Shown here in pieces: positions 27,766-35,745 of a DNA stretch of 64,000 nucleotides (within the stretch, counting starts at the first letter, position 1; every line of letters begins with the position of its first letter). The stretch covers positions 106,113-170,112 of the forward strand of contig CAJUMQ010000001.1 in assembly GCA_910587035.1 (NCBI GenBank). The letters run 5' to 3'. The position numbers and the translations under genes were made by a program. The notes beneath the pieces were generated by a model. It saw only the letters and a list, made by a program, of their open reading frames with translations. It was not told the DNA's origin and searched no databases. This DNA is from an uncultured Desulfovibrio sp. GTDB taxonomy: Bacteria > Desulfobacterota > Desulfovibrionia > Desulfovibrionales > Desulfovibrionaceae.

Positions 27766-28117
27766 AATGCCTCCCGGAAACGTTGTTGTGTCTTGTAGCA
27801 ATAATCGTCTGCCCACCGTAACGGGCATTTAACAATTCGGCTGCCTTGTTTGAGCAGCGCAGCCGTAACTGGTTTTTCAATAACTATCTTTAAGAAAAAT
27901 CGCAAGACATATCTCCATAACATTCCAGATTTTTATCAACTTCTTTTTGCGCAACTGTGTTATTGTATAATTTTTTTACAGTGTTTGGAGCGCCTGTCTA
28001 TTTTTTTTGCCACTTTTAATAGACATGAGCATTGAAGTTGAAAAAAATCATTGCCTCAGACGCCAATTTTGAAATAACATTTCAGGACATGCGTCCCTTG
28101 TAATAATATTGCAAAGA
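27766..28117. other. Intergenic region upstream of the VWA-OmpA gene
   Basis: These 352 bases are A/T-rich, with a T-rich block at 27969-28017. They should contain the promoter of the minus-strand VWA-OmpA gene and the 3' end of the gene at 28118. I could not place reliable hexamers, and there is no supported ORF. Confidence 0.35.
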
Positions 28118-28621
28118 CTATACCGCTCGCCCTGCGATTTTAGCTGCCAGCTCCCTTGTGCCCGGCTGCTCCTTCCATTTTTCATACAGCTCTCGCCAGG
28201 TTTTAAAATCCATGAATCCCCTGTCCAGCTGCGATTCATGGAGCTGCTCCCAGGCATTGAACAAATGCAGCTCCAATTGGAAGGTCGAGCTGGAAAAAAC
28301 GCTCTCCGCCATGCCTTTGGGGAGAGTCCTGTTATCAAGGTTATTGAGCACATGCATAAGCACGGCGCGCCTTGAGGTTTCAAAATCAACATCCCTGCCA
28401 TTCATTGCCTCCGCCAAAGGCAAAAGATCCGGATAATCCGCCGCGATCTTTTCCATACCTCCGGCAGGCACCTCTATGCGCAGGGCCGGATGCCCGTTGG
28501 CATCTTTTTGTGAATCAGCCCTATCTTCGCGTATAAAATAAAAACGCAACCAGTTCTCAAACATCACAACCTCAAAAATACTGGCTACGCCATTACGAAA
28601 GTCTTCCTGTTCAACCGGCAT
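28118..28621 (-). CDS. Uncharacterised cytoplasmic protein
   Basis: The 167-residue protein has no signal peptide or membrane segment. It is rich in charged and aromatic residues (E-N-W-L-R-F-Y-F-I-R-E-D near residue 23; W-R-E-L-Y-E-K-W-K near the C-terminus) and is probably mostly helical. The start has AAGGGGAG ten bases upstream. It stands alone between two long intergenic regions. I do not recognise the family; its codon use resembles its neighbours and the frame is clean, so I take it as real. Confidence 0.65.
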   Translation of the reverse strand: MPVEQEDFRNGVASIFEVVMFENWLRFYFIREDRADSQKDANGHPALRIEVPAGGMEKIAADYPDLLPLAEAMNGRDVDFETSRRAVLMHVLNNLDNRTLPKGMAESVFSSSTFQLELHLFNAWEQLHESQLDRGFMDFKTWRELYEKWKEQPGTRELAAKIAGRAV

Positions 28622-29112
28622 TGAATACTTCTCCCCTTAAAAAGTCATGGCGATTATAACATGTAGAAATTGTCCCAATTTCAACCTTATGACCTGGAGC
28701 TTCACAGCAAAACGCGGTTTTGCTGTGGCCCGTGGCCTGCCCGCACGCTTTCGCGGTCTGGGGCTTATAGTTTGGGCAAGAACTTGCAACCTGCTCCCCG
28801 CATTTATAGCAGTTTGCCTTTGACAGCGCCACAGGGACATATGGCATGCTGCGCCTGAAAATGCCGCTTAACGGCGCAGCAAGTCCGCCTTGCGGCATTT
28901 TCGCGGACTGATTTGCATGCAAATCCGGTATGGCATGTCTCTCATTTTCATGTGAAACACGCTATACCGGAGCAAATGCCGGCGCAACTCCCAACCCACC
29001 CTGAGTGCCGCCATGCAGTCATGTTTCTCTTGAATCGCCACAAGATAGAGGCTAGAATTGGGCATCTCCCGCTGGGCGGCAGATATATAATAAACCAACC
29101 TGGAGGTCAGCC
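28622..29112. other. Structured intergenic region upstream of glpX
   Basis: These 491 bases hold no supported gene. They include repeat copy 2 (28666-28725); a perfect 10-bp inverted repeat 28858-28867/28892-28901, interleaved with an A-G-T-C-C-G-C stem; and an 11-bp near-perfect inverted repeat 28924-28934/28961-28971 whose loop contains a parS-like half palindrome. The last ~140 bases should contain the glpX promoter. Confidence 0.55.
28666..28725. repeat. Dispersed two-hairpin intergenic repeat, copy 2
   Basis: Same unit as at 26164-26223: hairpin A at 28666-28682 and hairpin B at 28705-28725, both stems intact, with a few substitutions in the spacer. It starts 45 bases upstream of the gene at 28118-28621. 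Confidence 0.85.
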
Positions 29113-30096
29113 ATGGCGGAAGCGCCTGAAAAAAATCTGGCACTTGACATTGTCCGCATAACAGAGGCCGCGGCGCTGGCATCGGCCCGCTGGCTGGGAC
29201 GCGGCAACAAGGAGGCCGGCGACGGCGCGGCAGTGGACGCCATGCGCATAGGCTTTGCCAGCCTTCACATAGATGGCACGGTGGTTATTGGCGAGGGAGA
29301 AAAGGATCACGCGCCAATGCTGTATAATGGTGAAAAACTGGGCCGCGGCGATGGCCCGGCCCTGGATGTGGCCGTGGATCCTGTGGAAGGCACAAACCTG
29401 CTGGCCTATGGACGCCCCAATGCCATATCCGTGGTGGCGGTAGCTCCTGGCGGCAGCATGTTCAGTCCTGGACCAAGCTACTACATGCAAAAGCTGGTTG
29501 TCTCCGCGCCAGCCAGGGATGTGGTCGACCTGGACGCGCCTGTGCGTGACAACCTTAATAATATATCACGTGCCCTTGGCAAGGATATCAGGGATCTTGT
29601 CGTTTTTGTGCTGGACAAGCCCCGCCACAAGCGCCTGATTGAGGAAATACGCGAGGCCGGAGCGCGCATTCAGCTGCAGACGGATGGCGATGTGGCCGGA
29701 GCTCTCATGGCTGTAGATCCCAGATCCGAAGTGGATGTCATGATGGGCACAGGGGGCACACCCGAGGGGGTGATCACGGCATGCGCCATCAAGGGGCTTG
29801 ACGGCCAGATTCTCGCCAGGCTTGATCCCCAATCCTATGTGGAGAAGGAGGCCATAACAGAGGCCGGCATTGATCTGCGCGAGATTCTCACTGTCAACGA
29901 CCTTGTCAAAAGTGACGACTGCTTTTTTGCAGCCACAGGCATCTCCGGAGGCGACTTTCTGCATGGCGTGCGCTACAGCGGCCAGCGCACCATCACCCAC
30001 TCGATGGTGATACGCGGCAAGACCGGCACAATCCGCTATGTCGAATCGTTTCATAACATGGGCAAACTCTCAAAATTCAGCGCGGTGCAATATTGA
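29113..30096 (+). CDS. glpX: Fructose-1,6-bisphosphatase class II
   Basis: GlpX hydrolyses fructose-1,6-bisphosphate to fructose-6-phosphate in gluconeogenesis. The 327-residue protein has the family length and the metal/phosphate motifs G-R-G-N-K-E-A-G-D-G-A-A-V-D-A-M, G-E-G-E-K-D-H-A-P-M-L and D-P-V-E-G-T-N. A GGAGGT site precedes the ATG. In this window it could supply hexose phosphate to the glycogen cluster. The downstream exported-protein gene overlaps its stop by four bases. Confidence 0.95.
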   Translation: MAEAPEKNLALDIVRITEAAALASARWLGRGNKEAGDGAAVDAMRIGFASLHIDGTVVIGEGEKDHAPMLYNGEKLGRGDGPALDVAVDPVEGTNLLAYGRPNAISVVAVAPGGSMFSPGPSYYMQKLVVSAPARDVVDLDAPVRDNLNNISRALGKDIRDLVVFVLDKPRHKRLIEEIREAGARIQLQTDGDVAGALMAVDPRSEVDVMMGTGGTPEGVITACAIKGLDGQILARLDPQSYVEKEAITEAGIDLREILTVNDLVKSDDCFFAATGISGGDFLHGVRYSGQRTITHSMVIRGKTGTIRYVESFHNMGKLSKFSAVQY

Positions 30097-30695
30097 TTAC
30101 ATTCTGCAGGCGTTTGCTGGGCATCTGCATCCTGGCTTTTCCCCTGTTATTTCCTGTTGCCGGAGCCACGCGCGAAGCCGGCTGGGTGCCTGCGCCCCAG
30201 AATAGCCCAAGGCGCGATGTGGGCAAGGCCACTCCCCGGGTGCAGCCCAAAACCAGCGCCACAAAAAAACGCGCCCAGACAAGGCAGGCTGCCACAAAAC
30301 CGGCGCCAGCCAAACCTGGCGCTACTGTCTATGACAATCAGCCCAATGTCACAGAACCGGAGCTCAATGAATTTGTCCTCCTGCTCCCGCAATTTCGCTC
30401 CTGGGCAAGAAAAAACAGGGAGGAGGCGCACCCGGTGCTCAAACAGGGCAAGCCGGACTTTCAATTTTCCGAGAGTGCCGCAAAATGGGTGCGCGAGCAC
30501 AATTTTGACCCGGCCCGTTTTTTTTGCATCATGGGCAAAATGGCAGCTGGCCTGGTTATAGTTGAAGAGGGCAATGATTTAAAGGGAACAAGACCCCCTG
30601 ACATGCCGGAAGTGACAGGCCCGGAGCTTGAACTGGTGCGTAGACATCTTGGGGAGCTGCTCGCGGCCGGGGGGCCTCCGCAGCCAATACGTTAA
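30093..30695 (+). CDS. Exported protein of unknown function coupled to glpX
   Basis: The frame starts at a TTG that overlaps the glpX stop (T-T-G-A), so it depends on translational coupling. The 200-residue product has a signal peptide (C-R-R-L-L-G-I-C-I-L-A-F-P, cleavage likely after V-A-G-A), a basic Pro/Ala/Lys-rich linker to about residue 80, and a C-terminal acidic helical region of ~110 residues (L-N-E-F-V-L-L-L-P-Q-F and later G-P-E-L-E-L-V-R-R-H-L). It may be periplasmic. I do not recognise the family. Confidence 0.65.
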   Translation: MITFCRRLLGICILAFPLLFPVAGATREAGWVPAPQNSPRRDVGKATPRVQPKTSATKKRAQTRQAATKPAPAKPGATVYDNQPNVTEPELNEFVLLLPQFRSWARKNREEAHPVLKQGKPDFQFSESAAKWVREHNFDPARFFCIMGKMAAGLVIVEEGNDLKGTRPPDMPEVTGPELELVRRHLGELLAAGGPPQPIR

Positions 30696-30705
30696 AACTG
30701 GCGAA

Positions 30706-31467
30706 TTATTTGCGAAACATGTGCTGAAAGCTGCCATCATACAGACAGGATCTGGATGGCAGCTTTCCTTGCCCTGGCAGCACTATAAAAACAGTCTGGC
30801 GCTCAATGGCATTTTCCAGCACGCAATCCCGCAGCCCAGCCACACTTGTCCAGACAAGTTTTTCATCTGGCCAGCCCACCCGGCTGGCACATAAAACCGG
30901 TGTTTCCGGCGCAAGGGCGCCTGCAAGCTGTTGCTGGATTTCAGCGGCATGCCCTGCCGAGAGATACAGGGCCATGGCCGCGCCATGTCTGGCAAAGTCT
31001 TCTATTGTCTGCCCAGGTGGCACTGGTGTGCGTCCTGCGGCGCGGGTGATGACCAGGCTCTGGCAAATTCCTGGCATGGTAAAACTTATGCCCGCAGCGG
31101 CTGCGGCAGCGCTTGCGGCTGTGACACCGGGAATAATGCGCCAGCTGATGCCGGCCTTGTCCAGCAGACGGATCTGTTCGGCTATTGCTCCATACAGGAC
31201 CGGGTCGCCGGTATGCACACGGGCCACAATGCCACCCTTCCCCGCCACCGAAAGCATCAGGGCATGGGTCTCCTCCAGGGTAAGCGCGGAGGAATCCACA
31301 ATGAGCGCATCCCGTCTGGCGCAGGCGAGAATTTCCCTGGGCACAAGAGACCCCGCGTACAGGTCCAGATCCGCTTTCTCTATGATTTTCCGCCCCGCTA
31401 TTGTCAGCAGGTCGGGATCTCCAGGTCCGGCCCCAACAAAGAACACACAACCGCTGTCATCTGTCAT
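30706..31467 (-). CDS. cobM: Precorrin-4 / cobalt-precorrin-4 C11-methyltransferase
   Basis: The 253-residue protein methylates C11 of the corrin precursor, using S-adenosylmethionine. It has the class III methyltransferase fold motifs F-V-G-A-G-P-G-D-P-D-L-L-T near the N-terminus and R-V-H-T-G-D-P-V-L-Y-G-A with the CobM/CbiF-typical spacing, then P-G-V-T-A-A-S-A-A-A. With cbiD in the same operon the anaerobic, cobalt-early route is likely, so CbiF would be the equivalent name. I start at the ATG at 31467 rather than an upstream TTG. It is the last gene of the operon and converges with the gene ending at 30695. Confidence 0.93.
   Translation of the reverse strand: MTDDSGCVFFVGAGPGDPDLLTIAGRKIIEKADLDLYAGSLVPREILACARRDALIVDSSALTLEETHALMLSVAGKGGIVARVHTGDPVLYGAIAEQIRLLDKAGISWRIIPGVTAASAAAAAAGISFTMPGICQSLVITRAAGRTPVPPGQTIEDFARHGAAMALYLSAGHAAEIQQQLAGALAPETPVLCASRVGWPDEKLVWTSVAGLRDCVLENAIERQTVFIVLPGQGKLPSRSCLYDGSFQHMFRK
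30726..30767. other. 13-bp perfect inverted repeat in the cobM 3' end
   Basis: Arms 30726-30738 and 30755-30767 are fully complementary. The element lies inside the last codons of cobM and 30 bases past the stop of the convergent gene at 30093-30695. It could act as that gene's terminator while also being coding sequence. Confidence 0.5.
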
Positions 31468-31500
31468 GCGAGTATATTTTCCGCAACATGCATACAAATT

Positions 31501-32775
31501 TTATGGTTTGTGGGCTGCCAGGAGAAAAACCGGATTAAGCGGCGACAGGCGCTCTCCATGACCAAGGCTTTCCAAAGTGGATGCCTGGATTTGCAGCATT
31601 TCCATTGGCCAGCCAAGGTCTTCCAGAAATTTGCGGCAGATGCTGATGCTATCCAGTAATATGCAGCTTGCCACCAGCCGGCCACCGGGCGCAAGGGCAG
31701 ATGCGCAATGGGCAAGCAATGCCTGCCCATCCGCGCCGGAGATGCCGCCGCCTATGAATATGCGCTGGGGTGTTTCAAGATGCTGCAGACAATCTGGCGC
31801 ATGGCCAAGAACAATGGCGAGATTGACCGCGCCTTCTCGAGAGCGGTTGATCTGGATGTCAAAGGCCCGTTCAGGCTGCTCCTCTATGGCTATCACCTTG
31901 CCGGCATGGGCCAGGGAGCAGGCCTCGAGAGCCAGCAGGCCGGAGCCAGAGCCAACATCCCACACGGTATCCCTGGGATAGATGCGCAGCAATTCCAGGG
32001 CCGCGCCACGCACAGGCCTTTTGCTGCGGCAGCTGCCAAGCAGACCGTCATTATCGATGCCAGGGGCGGGATAGCGGCTTTTGGCGCGGGGATTGAGAAT
32101 AACGGTGGAGAAGTCATCAAATATTGTATCCGCGCATTCTTCCAGCCCCATGCTTTTGACACTTTCCCCTTCTTTGCCCATTCTTTCAAAAACATGCACA
32201 TCGAGGCAGTCCACTCCCCTATCAAGCAATACGCGCGCAAGCACATCGGGGCCGAACCTGGCGCTGGTCAGCACACATATGGGCTGCTCCCGGCCAACAG
32301 CCGAAAAGAGAGGAGCAAAATCCTCCCGCCCATGCAGAGAAAGGCAAAAAACATTATGCCATGGCAGGGACAGTCTGGCGCATGCCGCCTGAAGACAACT
32401 GATGGCGGGATGGATGCGAATGGCGGCAGGGTCCATATATCTGGCGAGACTGGCGCCAATGCCATAAAAGAGAGGATCGCCATCCGCCAGCACCACAACT
32501 CGCAACCCCTCGCGCCTCAAGCCAGCAAGACAGTCATAGATGGGCTCCAGGGGCGGCGTTAACGGAAGCACACGCCCGGCAAGCTCCGGGTCGTGCCGCA
32601 AGATTGCCAGTGTCGCTTTTGAGCCGCAGATAATATCTGCCTTGTGCAGCAATTTTTCCTGCTGAAGCAGAAGCCTCTCCAGTGCTGCCGGGTCATCGCA
32701 ATCCATGCCAAGGATGTCAATGGGCCAGACATTTCCTGTCTGCATATTAAGGTAAACAGATTTGCCTTTATTCAT
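31501..32775 (-). CDS. cobL: Precorrin-6Y C5,15-methyltransferase (decarboxylating), CbiE-CbiT fusion
   Basis: The 424-residue protein joins two methyltransferases of corrin ring synthesis. Residues ~1-215 are the CbiE-like tetrapyrrole methylase (I-D-I-L-G-M-D-C, then V-V-L-A-D-G-D-P-L-F-Y-G-I-G). Residues ~235-424 are the CbiT-like Rossmann methyltransferase and decarboxylase (V-W-D-V-G-S-G-S-G-L-L-A-L-E-A, then F-I-G-G-G). The fused form is the CobL arrangement. Its start overlaps the cbiD stop by four bases, and cobM follows after 33 bases. Confidence 0.94.
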   Translation of the reverse strand: MNKGKSVYLNMQTGNVWPIDILGMDCDDPAALERLLLQQEKLLHKADIICGSKATLAILRHDPELAGRVLPLTPPLEPIYDCLAGLRREGLRVVVLADGDPLFYGIGASLARYMDPAAIRIHPAISCLQAACARLSLPWHNVFCLSLHGREDFAPLFSAVGREQPICVLTSARFGPDVLARVLLDRGVDCLDVHVFERMGKEGESVKSMGLEECADTIFDDFSTVILNPRAKSRYPAPGIDNDGLLGSCRSKRPVRGAALELLRIYPRDTVWDVGSGSGLLALEACSLAHAGKVIAIEEQPERAFDIQINRSREGAVNLAIVLGHAPDCLQHLETPQRIFIGGGISGADGQALLAHCASALAPGGRLVASCILLDSISICRKFLEDLGWPMEMLQIQASTLESLGHGERLSPLNPVFLLAAHKP

Positions 32776-33920
32776 CTGCTTGCCAACTCCCTGCCGTCGC
32801 TGTGGAAAAGATGTATTAATACCGGCCTGCCTGCAAATGCTCCAGCTTTTTCACTGGCCAGGGCTACCAAAGCATCCAGGGCTTTTTTCCCTTGTGGAGC
32901 CGCTAAAATCAGCTCGAGGGCAGCCCTTGCTGTGGGTGCCCGGGCGATTTGCTCCACTTGCGCAATGCCCTGGGCTGCGCATACATCGGCCAGCCAATGC
33001 ATGTCTGGCAGGCCATGCATGGCATGGGTATTGCCAAGCCCCCTGGCAAGTTTCAGGAGCTTGCCAAAAAAACAGCCCCAGATGACTTGCGCAAAATTCT
33101 TTTGGCCTGCCCATTCCAGTGATTGAGCCACAAAATCGCCAGCCTGCACAAAGCAGGCTTCTGGCAGATGCGGATACAGACCCATGAGATAATACTCCGA
33201 TCGCCTGCCTGTGCCCAGACACAGAATTCTCTGGCCGCTTGCCCAGGCCACATCGATCGCCTGCCTGGTGGCGTCCGCCCAGGCCTCATTGCTGAATGGC
33301 CGCACGATGCCATGGGTGCCAAGGATTGAGATGCCACCCATGATGCCAAGGCGCGCATTCAGAGTGTTTTTTGCGATTATTTCTCCGTCTGGCACACTCA
33401 GAACAAGGCAAAAAAACGGCTTTTGACCAGGTTCCAGCTTATGGATGCGTCTGTGCAGCCATGTCAGGGCAAACAGTATCTGCTGCCTGGGCACTGGGTT
33501 TATGGCCGCCTCGCCAACTTCAAGGCCAAGCCCTGGCAAAGTGACTGTGCCAATGCCGGAGGAGCCGTGAATCCTCACAAATTCAGGGGAGGATTCTTGT
33601 GTCCTTCTGAACAGGGATGCGCACACAATGGCCCCATTTGTGGCATCCGGATCATCGCCTCCGTCCTTGACTGCAGCCGCATGGGCCAGGGGTTGCCCAT
33701 ACTGTTCCGGACATTTGATCTCCCCCGCCGGCAGCTTTGCGCCCATATGTATCCCCACCGACCGCCAGGAACTGGCACAGGCCACGGGCTCGCCAAAAAA
33801 TGGAGGCAGGGGTACGCGGACCCTGGCCGGAAGAATTCCGGTGACTGCCAGGCACATTGCGGCCATGGCCGCCGCCGTGGCAGTGGTGCCGGTGGTCAGG
33901 CCCTCCCGCAGGCCCCTCAT
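32772..33920 (-). CDS. cbiD: Cobalt-precorrin-5B C1-methyltransferase CbiD
   Basis: CbiD methylates C1 in the anaerobic cobalamin pathway and is a marker for it. The 382-residue protein begins M-R-G-L-R-E-G-L-T-T-G-T-T-A-T-A-A-A, close to the family signature R-x-G-x-T-T-G-T-x-A-T-A-A, and contains V-K-D-G-G-D-D-P-D-A-T, P-G-L-G-L-E-V-G-E-A-A-I-N-P-V-P-R and the G-G-I-S-I-L-G-T-H-G-I-V-R-P motif. It overlaps both neighbours by four bases. Confidence 0.95.
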   Translation of the reverse strand: MRGLREGLTTGTTATAAAMAAMCLAVTGILPARVRVPLPPFFGEPVACASSWRSVGIHMGAKLPAGEIKCPEQYGQPLAHAAAVKDGGDDPDATNGAIVCASLFRRTQESSPEFVRIHGSSGIGTVTLPGLGLEVGEAAINPVPRQQILFALTWLHRRIHKLEPGQKPFFCLVLSVPDGEIIAKNTLNARLGIMGGISILGTHGIVRPFSNEAWADATRQAIDVAWASGQRILCLGTGRRSEYYLMGLYPHLPEACFVQAGDFVAQSLEWAGQKNFAQVIWGCFFGKLLKLARGLGNTHAMHGLPDMHWLADVCAAQGIAQVEQIARAPTARAALELILAAPQGKKALDALVALASEKAGAFAGRPVLIHLFHSDGRELASR

Positions 33921-34708
33921 TTAGGCATTCCAGCAGGCAAAGGGTCAAGCCAGAGACTGCCACTGGCGATCAGCCTGACACTACCGGCAATGGTAATGAG
34001 ATTGTCCGCAAGCCTTGTGGCAAGGGTTTCTCCGCATGGCTGCCGTATGGAGAAGGCACCCCCACGGGAGGCCATGGCAAGAGCCAGGGCCAGTGTGGCG
34101 GAGCCGCAGGAGCTCTCGAGCATGGACGTTCCGGCTTCGGCCACATGCACAAAGGGGTGGATCTCCAGTTCGCCGCAATGTTCGCGCCACCAGACAATGC
34201 CGCTGGCTGGCATGTCTTCAAGTCCATGCTCCTGGCGCAGAATGGCAGCCAGGGCGGCCGTTCGCTCAGCATCGGGAAACTCCCGGCAAGGCAGCAGCAA
34301 ATGGGCTATGCCTGGCAACCTGGCCAGGAGGCACTGCGCAAGATCGCCCTCAAGCGGCACAGGAGGCAATGGAAAGGACGCGGCCACATGCCAGTGGGGG
34401 CATGAACCTGACACGGCCAGCCGCACCGGATGCGGGAAACCGGAAACATGGATTTGATGGACCAACTTCCCTGTAGCGCCAGCAAGCAGGGCGCCAAAGG
34501 CCCTGCAGGCATTAACGCAAAATTCGCCTGCGGCCATGGTCAGACTGCGATCTGGCACATCAGCAAAGCCAGCCTGTTCGGCGTCCAGGCTGGCCAAAGC
34601 CTGGCGGCACAGGGACGCGCGCCCTGGCGGGGATTGCGGAGGTTTCCCAAGCAGAAACAGAGTGGTGTTGCCAGAAGGGCTGAATTTATAAAACTCGCAG
34701 ACTGGCAT
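33917..34708 (-). CDS. DapF-fold epimerase-like protein in the cobalamin operon
   Basis: The 263-residue protein shows the two half-site motifs of the diaminopimelate epimerase superfamily. C64-V-N-A-C-R69 stands where DapF has C-G-N-G-x-R, and E-A-G-T-S-M-L-E-S-S-C201-G-S-A-T stands where DapF has the second cysteine, C-G-T-G-A. Both potential catalytic cysteines are present, so it may be an active cofactor-independent racemase or epimerase, or an isomerase of the wider fold such as CntK-like histidine racemase. It starts five bases after the mreB stop and overlaps cbiD by four bases. The substrate and any link to cobalamin synthesis are unknown. Confidence 0.7.
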   Translation of the reverse strand: MPVCEFYKFSPSGNTTLFLLGKPPQSPPGRASLCRQALASLDAEQAGFADVPDRSLTMAAGEFCVNACRAFGALLAGATGKLVHQIHVSGFPHPVRLAVSGSCPHWHVAASFPLPPVPLEGDLAQCLLARLPGIAHLLLPCREFPDAERTAALAAILRQEHGLEDMPASGIVWWREHCGELEIHPFVHVAEAGTSMLESSCGSATLALALAMASRGGAFSIRQPCGETLATRLADNLITIAGSVRLIASGSLWLDPLPAGMPK

Positions 34709-34713
34709 GACAA

Positions 34714-35745
34714 TTAATTGATAAATACGGAACGGAACTTTTGTCTGTGCTGCATGGCTAGTGCCGTGCCACGCAGAACAGTTGTCAGTGGCTCGCGATC
34801 CAGAAATACTTTGAGTCTTGTCTCACGGGCAAGATATTCGGGCAACCCATTCAGCAGGGAGCCGCCCCCGGCCAGAAGGATGCCATTGCGGCTTATATCC
34901 GCGGCCAGCTCCGGCGGGGTCTTTTCCAGGGCATGCAGGACAACATTGAGAATTGCGCCCAGGGCTTCGGAAATGGCCTCGCGCACATGCCCTTCCCCCA
35001 CTGCCACCACCCTTGGCCGCCCCAGGACAATATCCTTGCCCGATACTTCAAGGGTGGGCGTGTCATTTTGCGGCAGGGCGGAACCCAGGAGAATCTTGAC
35101 ATTTTCAGCTGTGTTTTCGCCAACCTCCAGCCTGAACATCTCGCGCATATATCTTTGGACTGCATGATTCATTGCATCGCCAGCCACCCGGGCCGAGCAG
35201 GACACAGCCACGCCACCAAGGGAGATGACAGCCACCTCGCTTGTGCCGCCACCTATATCCAGCACCATGTTGCCCACTGGCTCATTAATCGGCAAATCCG
35301 CTCCCATGGCTGCTGCCATAGGCTCCTCCACAAGGGAGACTGCTCTTGCGCCGGCAAGCATGGCAGCATCAATAACCGCCTTTTTTTCCACCTGGGTTAT
35401 GCCGCTGGGAATGCAGATGACCATTGCCGGTCTGGTTATGGAAAGCCCGGTTATTGTCTTGCGTATGAAATGGGAGATCATGGTTCTGGTGACATCAAAA
35501 TCGGCAATGACGCCATCTTTCAAAGGTCTTATGGCGCGTATGCGATCCGGGGTCTTGCCAATATAGGAGCGGGCGTCCCTGCCAACGGCGAGCACACGAC
35601 TGTTGCGGGCATCCAGGGCGACCACCGAAGGCTCATTGATCACCAGGCCATGCCGTGTGGTATAGAGCAGGGTGTTGGCAGTGCCAAGATCCATGGCAAT
35701 ATCTGTGCTGAAGATCCGCATAAAGCGTTTAAAAATGCGTTTCAT
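34714..35745 (-). CDS. mreB: Rod-shape actin homologue MreB
   Basis: MreB forms membrane-associated filaments that guide lateral wall synthesis. The 343-residue protein has the family length and motifs: D-I-A-M-D-L-G-T-A-N-T-L phosphate-1 loop, the N-E-P-S-V-V-A segment, L-V-E-E-P-M-A-A-A-M-G, phosphate-2 D-I-G-G-G-T-S-E-V-A-V-I-S, and the adenosine loop G-I-L-L-A-G-G-G-S-L-L. Here it lies between a GAF-domain gene and the cobalamin genes, with no mreC/mreD visible, so it may be a second mreB copy of the genome. Confidence 0.94.
   Translation of the reverse strand: MKRIFKRFMRIFSTDIAMDLGTANTLLYTTRHGLVINEPSVVALDARNSRVLAVGRDARSYIGKTPDRIRAIRPLKDGVIADFDVTRTMISHFIRKTITGLSITRPAMVICIPSGITQVEKKAVIDAAMLAGARAVSLVEEPMAAAMGADLPINEPVGNMVLDIGGGTSEVAVISLGGVAVSCSARVAGDAMNHAVQRYMREMFRLEVGENTAENVKILLGSALPQNDTPTLEVSGKDIVLGRPRVVAVGEGHVREAISEALGAILNVVLHALEKTPPELAADISRNGILLAGGGSLLNGLPEYLARETRLKVFLDREPLTTVLRGTALAMQHRQKFRSVFIN

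Noticed and set aside
28944..28959. A possible parS site
   Set aside because: Only 13 of 16 positions match and the central palindrome is broken (C-A-T-G-T-G). It is kept only as a speculative finding, not as a feature.
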